Assembly (NCBI GenBank): GCA_014529385.2
Contig: CM043942.1
Coordinates: 31,924,469-31,988,468, forward strand
DNA: 64,000 bases
Source: Adiantum capillus-veneris
Lineage: Eukaryota > Streptophyta > Polypodiopsida > Polypodiales > Pteridaceae
Reading direction: 5' to 3'
Under the pieces are notes generated by a model. It did no database searches. It had not been told where the DNA came from and was given only the letters and a program-made list of their open reading frames with translations. Positions 9,055 to 20,036 of the stretch are shown piece by piece; the first letter of the stretch is position 1; each line of letters opens with the position of its first letter. The position numbers and the translations under genes were made by a program.

Positions 9055-12000
9055 ATGGCTGGATCACAGGACACTGCTCTTTACAATATCAAGAAGCTGG
9101 ATGGAACCAATTTCCCATTGTGGAAGAAGCAAATTTGGCACGTGTTGGTACAAAAGAAGCAGATAAAACCTATAAAGCTCAAGGGGATAAAACCAGAAGA
9201 TATGGACGAAGATGAATGGAGCGAAATGGATGAATTGGCACTTTCTACCATTATGCTGACTTTGGCAGAAAGCGTTTACTTCAATGTAGCAGACGAGATA
9301 TTGGCTTATCAAGCATGGTTAAAGCTGAGTGATCTTTATGAGAAGCAGAGTGCAGCTTCACAGGTATACTGGCTTAAGAAGCTTGTTGACTTGAAGATGA
9401 AAGAAGGCACACCTATGTCCAATCATCTGAATGAATTCAACACAATCTATAGTCAGTTGTCAGCTCAAGGTGTCAAGTTTGATGAACCTGTTAGAGCTAT
9501 GTTCCTGTTGATCACATTGCCGGAAAGTTGGGACACTTTTCGCACAGCTGTGAGTAATTCTGCACCTCCAGATGGTTTGAACATAGCAGGTGTAGAAGGA
9601 TGTATGCTTACTGAAGAAATTAATAGAAAGACAATGGACAAAGGCAAAGGAACAGCCTTAGTTATCAGGGGAAGGACCAAAGAAAAGTACAAAGGTGGAA
9701 AGAGGAATCAGTCTCGTAGCAAGTCCCGCAGTGCTAAAGGCAAGAGTGACATAGAATGCTACCATTGTGGCAAGAAGGGTCACATGAAAAGAGACTGCGG
9801 AGAATGGAAAGCAGAAAAAGGCAAAGAGAAAGCTGAAGACCATGGTGAGAAGAACAAGTCCTCAGTGAAGATTCAAGAAATAAATGTGACAAACACTGTT
9901 GCAGAGGATGACAGTCTAGTGTCAGGAGACATCTACTTCTTGAAGAATACAATGGACTCAGCTCTTCTTACAACATCTGATGGAAATGCACTGAGTGACT
10001 GGATTATAGACTCAGGGGCATCACTTCATGTGTCTCCAAACAAGGAGTGGTTTACCTCTTATGTGACCACTAAAGATCATGTTCGGCTAGGCAATGGGTA
10101 GACATGTGAGATCTTAGGTGTTGGAGATGTTCAATTGAAGTTTCAGAATGGCTCTTCTTTCATGCTGAAGAATGTGAGACATATTCCCGCAATTACAAAG
10201 AGCTTGATCAACACAGGTTTACTTGATGATGCTGGCTATGTCACCACTTTTGGACAGAACATGTGGAAGATATCCAAGGGTTCTATGACAGTAGCACATG
10301 GAGTAAAGTCTGGAGGACTTTACATGATTTATGTATCAAATGTCTCTAAAAATGTAATCAATGTAACCGAGCAGCCGAACGTTTCTTTGTGGCATAGCCG
10401 GTTAGGACATATGTCCAATATGGGAATGGAAATCTTGTCTTATTCTGGTTATTTTCCTGGCTTTTCATTTAATGATTTTGAATTTTGTGAACATTGTCTG
10501 TATGGTAAGCAAACATAGCAGCCACATAAGCATAGAAGCAGTAGAAGAAATACACAGTTGGCACTTGTTCATAGTGATTTGTGTGGACCTATGCCTAACG
10601 TATCTCTAGGGGGAGCTTCTTACTTTATGACATTTATAGATGATTACTCGAGGAAAGTATGGGTTTACTTTCTCAAGCACAAGGATGAAGCGTTTAGTGT
10701 TTTCAAAACGTTTGTGACACTTGTGGAGAATCAGAGTGGCAAGAAGCTTAAATGCTTACGCACTGACAATGGTGGAGAGTATGTTTCAAAGGCCTTTCAG
10801 GACTTTTGTGAGTCAAAAGGTATAAAACATGAACTTACTGCTCCTTACAATCCTCCTCAAAATGGTGTTGCTGAGAGGATGAATAGGACCATACAAGAGA
10901 AGGTCAGAAGTATGTTGTCTAATGCACAGCTGCCAAATGGGTTTTGGGCTGAAGCTGTATCAACAGCTGTTCATCTTGTAAATAGATCTCCTAGCAAGGT
11001 TTTGCAGAAGGATTCAATGCCAGAGATGGTATGGTCAGGCAAAATGCCCTCATACAAGCATCTCAGAGTCTTTGGCTGTGAGGCATATACTCACGTTCCA
11101 AAGGAATTTAGGAACAAACTTGAGCCAAAAAGTAGAAAGTGCATCTTTCTAGGCTATGGTAATTCTCGTGGGATGGGGTACAGACTTTGGGATCCCGAAT
11201 CCAGAAAGGTTGTCCGCAGCAATGATGTTCACTTTAATGAATCCAAATATCATTCTAAACTAGAGAGGGTTGAGGAGATTAGAAGAGTTGTCTTCCAAGA
11301 AGATGGACCTGCACGTGCAAGACAAAATGTCAGGGCTCAAGAGGAGCAAGGACAGGATAGAGTGGAACCACAGGTTGTGGCTGAGCCTGAGCCACCTATT
11401 GTGCATAGATCTGGACGTGTCACGCGACCTCCTGATAGGTTTGTTCCATCTATGAACTATGTCATGTTGGCTGATTGCAATGAGCCTTCATGTTACAAGG
11501 AAGCAGCGCAAATGAAGGACTCCGGGAATTGGCAATTGGCCATGCAGTCAGAGATGACAGCTCTGCATAAAAACAAGACATGGAAGCTAGTTAAATTACC
11601 ACAGGGCAAAAAGGCTCTACCGTGTAAATGGGTTTACAGGTATAAGGTCACCGCTCATGATAGTGAGCCAAAGTACAAAGGAAGGCTTGTTGCCAAGGGC
11701 TTTAAGCAAGAACAAGGCATTGACTTTGATGAAGTCTTCTCTTCGATGGTCAAGATGACTACATTGAGATGCTTTCTTGCATTGGTTGCCATATTAGATT
11801 TGGTGTTGCACCAAATGGATGTCAAGACAGCGTTCTTGCATGGTGATTTAGATGTGGAAATTTACATGCAGCAGCCAGAAGGGTTTGTTGAGAAAGGCAA
11901 GGAAGATTGGGTATGCTAGTTGTTAAAGAGTCTTTATGGCTTAAAACAATCACCAAGGGCATGGTACCATAAATTCCACAAGTTTATGCTTTCTCAAGGC

Positions 12001-12609
12001 TACAAACGTAGTGAGTTCGATCACTGTCTATATACAAAGAAGGCTAAGGATGGTAGTTGGCTGATCCTTATTTTGTATGTGGATGACATGTTGATTGCTG
12101 GCAAGCACTTGGAAGAAATTTCAGCTTTGAAGTCAAAGATGGCAAAATCGTTTGACATGAAAGACATGGGTGAGGCAAGTCATATACTTGGTATGCGCAT
12201 TGAGAGAGACAGATCAAAGAAGTTGATTTGGTTATCTCAAACAGAGTATATTGACAAGGTTTTGCAACGTTTCAATATGGAGAAGGGAAAGGCACTGAGT
12301 GTTCCATTGCCACCATATGTGAAACTTAGCAAACAAGATTGTCTTGTGTCTGAGGAAGAACAGGCTGAAATGGATAAGATTCCATATGCGTATGCAGTGG
12401 GTAGTTTGATGTATGCAATGATTGCTACTCGCCCAGACATTGCATTTGCAGTGGGAGTAGTATGTCGATACATGTCAAACCCAAGCAAGAAACATTGGGA
12501 GGCAGTGAAAGGAATATTGAGATACCTGAAAGCTACAAAGAGTGTGCGTATATGCTATGGGAGTCAGGAGCTAAGTGTAAAGGGACTCACTATGCTCTAC
12601 ACATTATAG
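9055..12609 (+). pseudogene. Cop-1 gag-pol polyprotein, three in-frame amber codons
   Basis: One continuous frame from ATG 9055 to 12609, interrupted only by TAG at 10099, 10516 and 11917. Domains in order: gag (9055-9700), zinc knuckle CYHCGKKGHMKRDC (9757-9798), aspartic protease with DWIIDSGASLHVSP (about 9998), the GAG-pre-integrase block SLWHSRLGHMSN (about 10387) with CEHCLYGKQ, and integrase. Integrase catalytic residues are visible at HSDLCGPM, DNGGEYV and the glutamate of NGVAERMNR. RT has KTAFLHGDL and the active site YVDDM (12076-12090). The RNase H domain starts (RYLKATKSVRICYG) but is cut at SVKG and runs into the 3' LTR. The lack of frameshifts over 3.5 kb suggests recent decay. 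It encodes everything for copia replication except complete RNase H. Confidence 0.92.
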
Positions 12610-12686
12610 TAGAGAGAGTTCACCATATCGTCGTGCTCTTCTTCTCGCACTCTCTCTCGCGTCGCACTTTCGCTCGTACTCATTCA
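12580..12686 (+). repeat. Cop-1 3' LTR
   Basis: Near-identical to 7862-7968; the differences I see include TACAG/TATAG, AGTGAG/AGAGAG, CTTCCG/CTTTCG and TCCTTC/TCATTC. It directly follows truncated RNase H coding sequence with no polypurine tract. An internal deletion ending at the LTR edge would explain this. Confidence 0.75.
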
Positions 12687-12691
12687 CCTAT

Positions 12692-13625
12692 ATAATTAAG
12701 CCATTCTGCGGTAGATTTATTTTCCTTTATTCTAGCACGCACATTTTCTCGATATCGTCACCTCTTATATCTCGTACTCTTCTTGTCTAATTTTTGATTA
12801 CAACAGATCTCTAGTGAGGAGCTACTAGATGAATCGCTACTTGTGTCTTCTTCTCCCTTGGATAGATTGTCATCTAGGGTACCATTTGGCTCTGAATGGT
12901 TTGTCCCCACATTGCACTAAGATTTAACTCATATTCTTTGTCCTTAGAGTCAATTTTGATTGATGATTCTGACCCAAGTCATGTGGGCTATAGTCTTGTG
13001 AGACACTACTGGTTCCAATGCCAGTCAGACCGTCATCTTGTAGGTCATTAGAAGCTATATGCATTGCTTCTAGCATATTTAAGGGTACGAGTGGTGGCAT
13101 TTCATCCCCCTCAGGTGTTACCCAGGTCGTCCCCCTATTTCCCCAAGTGTCTATGGTTGCTCCTAGGTGGACCCAATCCACATTGTCTGACTCGATCATC
13201 GCAGGTAGTACATCCATATAAGGAAAATATTCCCCAACATCAGTGTACGCTTTACACGTGTAACAATATTGCAATGGGGCCGAGTGAACTGTGGTGTCAG
13301 ATCTATGATCAATTATAAACCTATTTCCTAGAGGAGGTGCTCGACTAGTTAGAAGATCCACTCAAAAGACAGAATCTTGGAACTGCAAGTAGACATGGTT
13401 TTTAGAGCAGTCATGCACCATTTTTGCTTCCCTCATGAAAGGACGTCCTAAGATCATTTCAGATGCCATAGTGTGCTTGGAGAAATCCATAACAATGAAG
13501 GTAATTCTTATTTTATGTCCAAATACCTTGACCTTGAGATCTTCTAGCATCCCAATAGGTTTAACAATAGATCCATTGGCCATCTTTATTACTATGGTTG
13601 TGGTCCCAAGGTGAGGTCTTCCCAT
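12692..13625 (-). pseudogene. Gyp-A1 protease and following linker
   Basis: The minus strand carries the second half of a retroviral-type aspartic protease: KMANGSIVKPIGMLEDLK (about 13570), TFIVMDFSK, and MILGRPFMREAKMVHD near 13450, the usual closing [IL]LGRP block. A stop ends that frame at 13362. A further 145-codon stretch (13361-12924) with no family I recognise leads toward the RT module beyond Cop-1 and would be the protease-RT linker. The same protease is present in Gyp-A2 at 29282-29600 with high identity. Confidence 0.78.
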
Positions 13626-13631
13626 AGTTTC

Positions 13632-14870
13632 CTAGCAATTTTTAGTCACAGTGCTAACCCTAGCGCCACCATCAAGGATTCCCTTCACAGTTAATCCCTC
13701 GATAGTGATTGGTATGGTTGCATTGGATTCATCTCCCTCAAAGTATTGTCCCAACTTGCTAACAAGTATTTCTACAATAGGGTTCTCATCTAGGTTGGGT
13801 TGTGGATCTAAGTGTTCCTCCTCTATTGGCATCTCCCTAACTCCATCCATCTGTGCAAATTGTGGTAGCTTGACCTTAAGTTCTCCATTGAGGAAAGCTC
13901 GAAGAGCTAAGAATAACTCAGGGTCTCCATATAGTTTGGACATAATGGTGGTTCTAACTTCGGAAGCCATGAAATCCATCAATTTGGCAATATTTAACGG
14001 CACCTTTTGGGCTTCAGTCCCTTGACGTGGGGAAGATTGGATCTCCATTTCTTAGATAGGGTCAGGTAGTCCCTCTGTAAACATTCTTTCCAATAAGAAG
14101 TGAGTACGCCCAATTTCCCATGACTTTAATTCACTTTCTTCTTGGATGACACTAGGTATGGCTAGGGGTCTATGGACTTTCTGAGGTTGTTGTTGCGTAG
14201 GGAACACTGTGTCTATAATCTGGATATGCCTAGGTGCTGGCTCTAGATCCCTTTGGGTATCTTCTACCAAACTCCTTAATTTCTTGACCCGCTCGATCTC
14301 CTCTATAGGGTTTGGATAAGTTCCTATCTTTCTTCTTGGATCGTGGCCATTGTGGCTCATGACGATCTTCCTTGTTGGTTTCTTTCTTAGTGGTCGTTTT
14401 GGTCTCCATGGTCTACCCTGAATCAGAATCCTCTTCAGCGTCGTTCATATATACGGGGTCGTCACCAGTCGCTATGTTGGTCTTCGAACTGGGGTCTGAC
14501 TTCGCTGCTTTTTGCGATCTCTTCCTTCGTGTTTTCTTCTTCTTCTGAGATTGGGCAATTGATAGCGTGTCTCTTTCTTCAAGAATATAATTTTGTTTTT
14601 GGAGCATTGATTGTATGAGTACGTTTACTAGTACCACAAGTGTACTTTGTGATGGCTCCTCAGTAACCTCAATCAAGTTTAATGGCGTGATCTTTGACGC
14701 ATTTGGATTATTCAGACATTGGGCAATCAAATGATCTATGCCACATTGATTACACATGAGTATCAGCATTGTAGACGTGCTCACTTGATTGGTTTGCATT
14801 AGTGTGGCATTCTTTTGTAGCCTATGGCCACACGATGTGGACCTCCACACTCATAGCATTGAAGAGGTGG
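13632..14870 (-). pseudogene. Gyp-A1 gag C-terminus with zinc knuckle, and protease active site
   Basis: A 138-codon frame (14048-13632) ends with GILDGGARVS, the protease active-site loop. The catalytic Asp is followed by Gly-Gly rather than Ser/Thr-Gly. Upstream on the minus strand (14850-14413) is a gag fragment with CNQCGIDHLIAQC, a zinc knuckle spaced CX2CX3HX4C, then a lysine-rich tail. The capsid part of gag is missing: homology to Gyp-A2 stops near 14870 and resumes in the leader near 14985, equivalent to a deletion of about 3 kb. Both pieces are near-copies of Gyp-A2 (30720-29282). Confidence 0.8.
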
Positions 14871-15662
14871 TAGGGGATGGTGGTGGACTTGAGGAACTTG
14901 TCCCACATGCCCTAATTTCCTCTTGTGGGGGTAGGGTATATATATAAGAGTGAGTCTAGTATATATCATAAGGCTGCGGCCTGAGGCCTGGGCTTGAGAA
15001 AATGATCCGGATCCCGATCCTAAATTTTAGTAGATCACACTCACACTTTGATTTTCAAAAAAATTTTGTTTATTTTTTTTGGGCTTGGGGGAATGAGTAG
15101 ACCACACTCGCGCTTTAATTTTTGGTTAAAAAATAAAAATAGAAAATAAAAGGCGGTCATCACGCGCGGTTTTGGTGGCCTTTTTGAGCCACACACACAC
15201 ATTAAACCTTTACCTACTCTCCTAACTGACCTAACCTTATCTCCTCTACATTTAACTACTCTGCTAACTAAGCTTAACTACTCTGCTAACCACTAATTGA
15301 TAGTGAACAATGAAGCTACCTCATCTGCTAATTGCTTAGTCATTCACTATCTAACACACTAACTACTAACTGTGCAAATTTAAAAAACTGTGTAAAAGCA
15401 GACATTGGCTGAAAACAAGCTTTTCACTAACTATGTAAAGACTGTGTGCAAGCAAACATTGACACGAAACACTCATTCACTACTAACACACTAACTACTA
15501 ACTGTGCAAAAGATTATGTGCAAGTAGACATTGGCAGAAAACAGAGCCTTTAGGCAGGAAATAAAAACTTGCAGAAAATAACTTCTTCTTCTTCCTCTTC
15601 CTTCCTAACACAAACACTCACAGAAGAAGCACAGATGCCTCTTGAGCTTGGTGTAGGGCGAT
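14871..15662 (-). other. Gyp-A1 5' leader (untranslated)
   Basis: Sequence between truncated gag and the PBS. From about 14985 it resembles the Gyp-A2 leader (GGCCTGAGGCCTGGGC). Three imperfect tandem repeats of about 66 bp, keyed by CACTAACTACTAACTGTGC, lie at about 15353-15550. A short (TA)4 run is at about 14937. No gene seen. Confidence 0.6.
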
Positions 15663-15684
15663 TCCTCGGCAGCGGCGCAAAAAA
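15663..15684 (-). promoter_or_regulatory. Gyp-A1 primer binding site, tRNA-Asp-like
   Basis: The minus strand next to the LTR reads TTTTTTGCGCCGCTGCCGAG, close to TGGCGCCGTTGCCGGGGA, which is known as the tRNA-Asp type PBS of several plant gypsy lineages. The Gyp-A2 site at 34401 is of the same type. Confidence 0.7.
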
Positions 15685-16420
<736 letters not shown>

Positions 16421-17184
16421 TCTCTTACTTATGCTTTGATTGTTCTCATACGAAAAAAAATTCATACTAGATGAAGACAATTGCCAAACCATAATTTTTT
16501 TTTCTTATAGCATACCCATGAGAACCATAGTATGTACAAGAGTTAATACAATCCATGAAGATCCTACTATGTACAAAGGTGAAGACAGTCCTATACTAAA
16601 ATCTTGTGGACTTTGGGTGGATAGGATCAAAATATACAACATCTTTTGGTCCACTAAAACTAGGGCCTACACCTATGGGCCTAACTCTACCTGGGTAGGT
16701 TACTTTAGACACCTGATCAAATACCCACTGATTCTGTGATACTTGGACATCATCTACCACAAGGGTTTTGTCTAGATTCTCTATCCCAATGAGAAAGTAT
16801 ACTTCAATCACTCGAAGAACTTCAACCCATTTGAGTGTCTTCATATTTAGTGCTTAACCTTCTAACTCTCCCACATCAATGAAGAAAATTCCACCAGATC
16901 CTGACCACCTGATCCTCCAAGTGGAAGGAGAAAATCTCGTCTAGCCATTTCATCATGTTTTTTGCATTGAATAGTGTCAAGATAGACATGATCTCCTAAA
17001 CCTAATGTTGAAATCCATGAATTTGCGATAGGCATGATGAAAATCTTCCTGCAAAGATGGGGATAACTCTTTCTCTTTCTTTTCTCTCCCTCTTTTCAAT
17101 TAAATACCCCTTTAATTGAATTGGTCAAAAAATCACTTATTTTGACCTAACTTTTCCCTAGGTCCAAGACTCTAATTAACACAC
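16421..17184 (-). other. Element Y internal region, unassigned
   Basis: Sequence between the RT fragment and the PBS. An 82-codon minus-strand frame (16844-16596; LKWVEVLRVIEVYF at the start) has no family I recognise. If Y is one element then gag, protease and most of RT have been deleted down to this piece. The part next to the PBS (17060-17180) is leader-like and pyrimidine-rich. Confidence 0.45.
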
Positions 17185-17196
17185 GCCTTGATACCA
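17185..17196 (-). promoter_or_regulatory. Element Y primer binding site, initiator tRNA-Met type
   Basis: The minus strand reads TGGTATCAAGGC, two bases inside the LTR end TGTGAGATCCCC (17199). It differs from TGGTATCAGAGC at two positions. It sets the element orientation as minus. Confidence 0.8.
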
Positions 17197-17198
17197 AG

Positions 17199-19084
17199 TG
17201 TGAGATCCCCAACCCACCAACACCAAAGTCGAGATGGGGTCCTTGACAGGTCTTTAGGCCTATTAAAAGTCAAAGTCTCTAAGTAAGAAGGGTCCAGGGA
17301 ATAGACATTTACCATTGACAATGGCTTGGGTCTATAGTCCTAGAAGAAGACCTAGTACTGTCTCACAGCGAAAACAGGACAACATCTTAAAAATCCAAAA
17401 CTATTTCAACCCTATAACTTCCACAATTTGGGATAAGGTATTCTCAACCAATGCTTTCCCCCCCCAACAGATGTGAAGGCATAGTCGCTGGTGAACTCCT
17501 CTTCCAATTGGAGAAGTTTTCTAAATGTTTTTAGTACGCAGGGATGGATAGTACTTAACTAATCAGGTCCACCCGTCCATGATTGACAACCTTAGTCAAT
17601 CCCCACTTACCACCCCGCACTCACACATTATTCTTTTGTTTTCTAATTACCATCACATTGTTTTAACATTTAAAACAATGGTTTCTTTTAACTTTTCGTT
17701 ACTGTGATTCCTTCAATCAAGTATAAAGACATCATTGAAAAGAATTCTTTTAGCAAACATACATCTTTAAACTTAAGACAGGGTACTGTCAATCAAAACG
17801 TTGTCCATAATAACCATGACTAGTACTCTTCTTGTCTCAAGACCACCTAAGGGTGAAAAAACGACACCCATTCCTTATAATTCAGGGTGGAAACCCATTA
17901 CCCAAAGTTCGGGGTGCCCATATGACCGGGCGACTCCCCTAGGATGAAAAACGATATCCTAACTTATGTAGAAACATCAAGACATGACACAGAGTAGAAA
18001 CTCATTGTTCATGGGGGTAACCGACTTATTCGTGGCTGGAAAGCCATCATTATTCATCAAAATATACCAAGGAGTCGGAGATGTCTTGAAACAAGCTATC
18101 TTAAGAATGATCAATCAACCAGCTTTAACCCAAACAATTCTTTTTCAATTTATAAACAAATATACGTTGGTTTCTTGGAAGATGCCTTCCATTTTTAAGC
18201 TAATTTCACCTTTCCTAATCCCTTACCTGCTCTTTTATGTATGCAATGTTATTATTTAAAGAAGAACTTGAATTATTCAAAACTTACATTATAATGAAGA
18301 CCCACCTGGGATTGGTCATGCATTTGCTGTAGTGCTAGGGCCTGGATGCTCTCATCAGTAGGCCTACTATTAGGCTTGGTCTCGTCGTCGCTCTAGCCCT
18401 CTTGGGAATACTGCCCTCATCATCAGATTGAGGGTTTGCTTGGGTCCTTTTTGGTGCCATGACTTCTATCCTCGCTTAATCAACTTAGATTTTCTCTCTA
18501 AGTGATTTCTGAGGAGTATCTCTCTCGCACAAGAGATTTCTTGCCGAGACTCTGAGTTTGCCTGAAAATGAGAAGCCTAGGGTCCTATTTATAGTTTTTT
18601 TTTGGCACTCATAAGCTCTCACATGCTAAAAATGGCAGTTGCTTGTAGTTCAAGCAACCCCCATCCTCAAGAAGGCACCCCTTGATGCTAAAATTGTCCC
18701 TGGTAGGTCTAGATATTCTCTCCTAGTACTTGCCTATTCTGAAAATCAAGCCTGCTAATTTTTTTGTTTTATTTTTTGCTATTTTAATAAATATATGGAA
18801 AAATATCTAAGGGCTATAATGAAATTCCTAAGCTTTAAATCAAAAACCATCCAATTATTTTTACGATTTAAAGTAGCAGTGAATCTTTCAGACTGGATAG
18901 GGGTGTTCGTTTTTGCCTGAATTTGGTTCTGAAAATTCCTAGCTAAAGGTTTGTTGTGCTTAAGATTTTAAAAATACGAATTATAACTACTTTTGAGATA
19001 GTATTTTATTTGTTTGTAAGCCCAATGATTTCTCCTAAAGCTTTGAGTTCATTTCTTTGAAGCTAGAAAAGTGGAGACCTTACA
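17199..19084 (-). repeat. Element Y 5' LTR, 1.89 kb
   Basis: The + strand starts TGTGAGATCCCC and ends GGAGACCTTACA, giving near-inverted termini typical of LTRs. The right end abuts C1 RT coding sequence, so Y inserted there. On the minus strand CTATAAATAGG (about 18587-18597) is a good TATA box, placing U3 at about 490 bp with a long R-U5. No partner LTR is visible because the left side of Y is cut at 16099. The exact end could be 19084, 19086 or 19088 because of a CACA run. Confidence 0.78.
18584..18600 (-). promoter_or_regulatory. TATA box of element Y LTR
   Basis: Minus strand ACTATAAATAGGACCC. The same TATAAATAGGACCC core recurs in the C1 LTR (about 25830) and with TATAAATAGGACCC in the D1 LTR (about 56440), so these LTRs share a promoter style. 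Confidence 0.6.
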
Positions 19085-20031
19085 CACACCTTTGGATCTA
19101 CTCCTTTCAATTCTTTGTGTTTTCAAGCAAACAAATCCTTGTATTTTTGGAACAATGCCTTTGCTTTGTCCTTAATGTGTGGCTTGAGATGCTTAATAAT
19201 TTTGATCATTCAAGGGTTCTCCTCTGAGCCAAGATTTCATTCTTCTACTTCTTGGTCATCTGGAAGCAACCAATTTGGGCCGACTCAACTTCCTTTTGAG
19301 TCCTAATGCCAACAACATATTCATTGAAGGGGTTATTCAACTCGAGTAATCCATTCTGAGTTTCTATTCCTCAACTATTTGGCTTCCCTAATCAGAGTCT
19401 GCTTGGCTAGTTTCCTCTGCTGGCTTGAAGTCAAACTTATCTTGTTCTTGATGCTCTGGTGGTGGTCCGTGTACTTGAAATAATCTTTCCCCACCAGCAT
19501 TCAACTCAGTGAACTACTCTGGGTATTGTTACTTCTACCTTTTGGATTGTTCCTTGTCCATCAACACAACAATCAAATCTGTTTCTGTTAATGGAAAGAT
19601 GTTCATTGAAGCAAGCATCTTCTCCATGTTTTTAGTGTTGTACTTTTTACATAGCTCCTCTAGTTTGAGAGCTTTCTTCCTACTTTTGATATTATCAATC
19701 TTTACCTGTCTTCACCTATTGGATCCTTGAATTGTTAGAATCTGGTTAGCATAGTCATGAATTGCTCAAATTGTTCTTAACCATGGTTTGTCCAAAAGCA
19801 TCCCATAGACCCCCTGTACGTCTAGGACTAGAAATCTAGTCTTGACCTTCTCTTTATTGACTGTGATTTGCATGTTCTCAATCAATTGTGTGGCATGAAC
19901 TACCCTATGATCAATCATTTGGAGTCTGAATGGTGCTGATTTCAAATCAATGATTCCATTTTTTTGCCTCAAATGCTCTCTGAGGATACTGTCAATTTTT
20001 GAATCCTTTCACACATCTTTACAAATATTTT
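19085..20031 (-). pseudogene. C1 protease and RT start
   Basis: Minus-strand frame 19972-19766 (68 codons) contains VVHATQLIENMQITVNKEKV and ends GVYGMLLDKPWLRTI, the C-terminal half of a retroviral protease where LLGRPWL is usual (here LLDKPWL). Downstream a linker with WLLPDDQE leads into FQKYKDLFA.KHKELKGVD, the RT entry, with TGG changed to TGA after FA. It stops at the Y boundary. The D1 counterpart at 63850-63600 is very similar, so this is a fragment, not a separate gene. Confidence 0.75.
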
Positions 20032-20036
20032 ATCCT

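Larger units (their letters stand above)
7862..12686 (+). mobile_element. Cop-1: Ty1/copia element with ~105 bp LTRs, nested in Gyp-A1
   Basis: A + strand copia element with near-identical terminal direct repeats of about 105 bp, an initiator tRNA-Met PBS, a 1.07 kb leader and a single-frame gag-pol. Flanks CCTAA (7857-7861) and CCTAT (12687-12691) make a plausible 5 bp target-site duplication with one mismatch. Gyp-A1 coding sequence flanks it on both sides on the other strand. Tnt1/Tork-like features of the protein are the gag style, CYHCGKKGHMKRDC and KSLYGLKQSPRAWY. The C-terminal RNase H and any polypurine tract are missing. The LTRs do not start with a clean TG, so the exact ends are uncertain by a few bases. 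Confidence 0.85.

Noticed and set aside
10099-10101. Regulated stop-codon readthrough in Cop-1
   Set aside because: Three separate TAGs in gag-pol-RT, including one inside RT, do not match a gag/pol readthrough layout; kept only as an alternative in the amber-codon finding.
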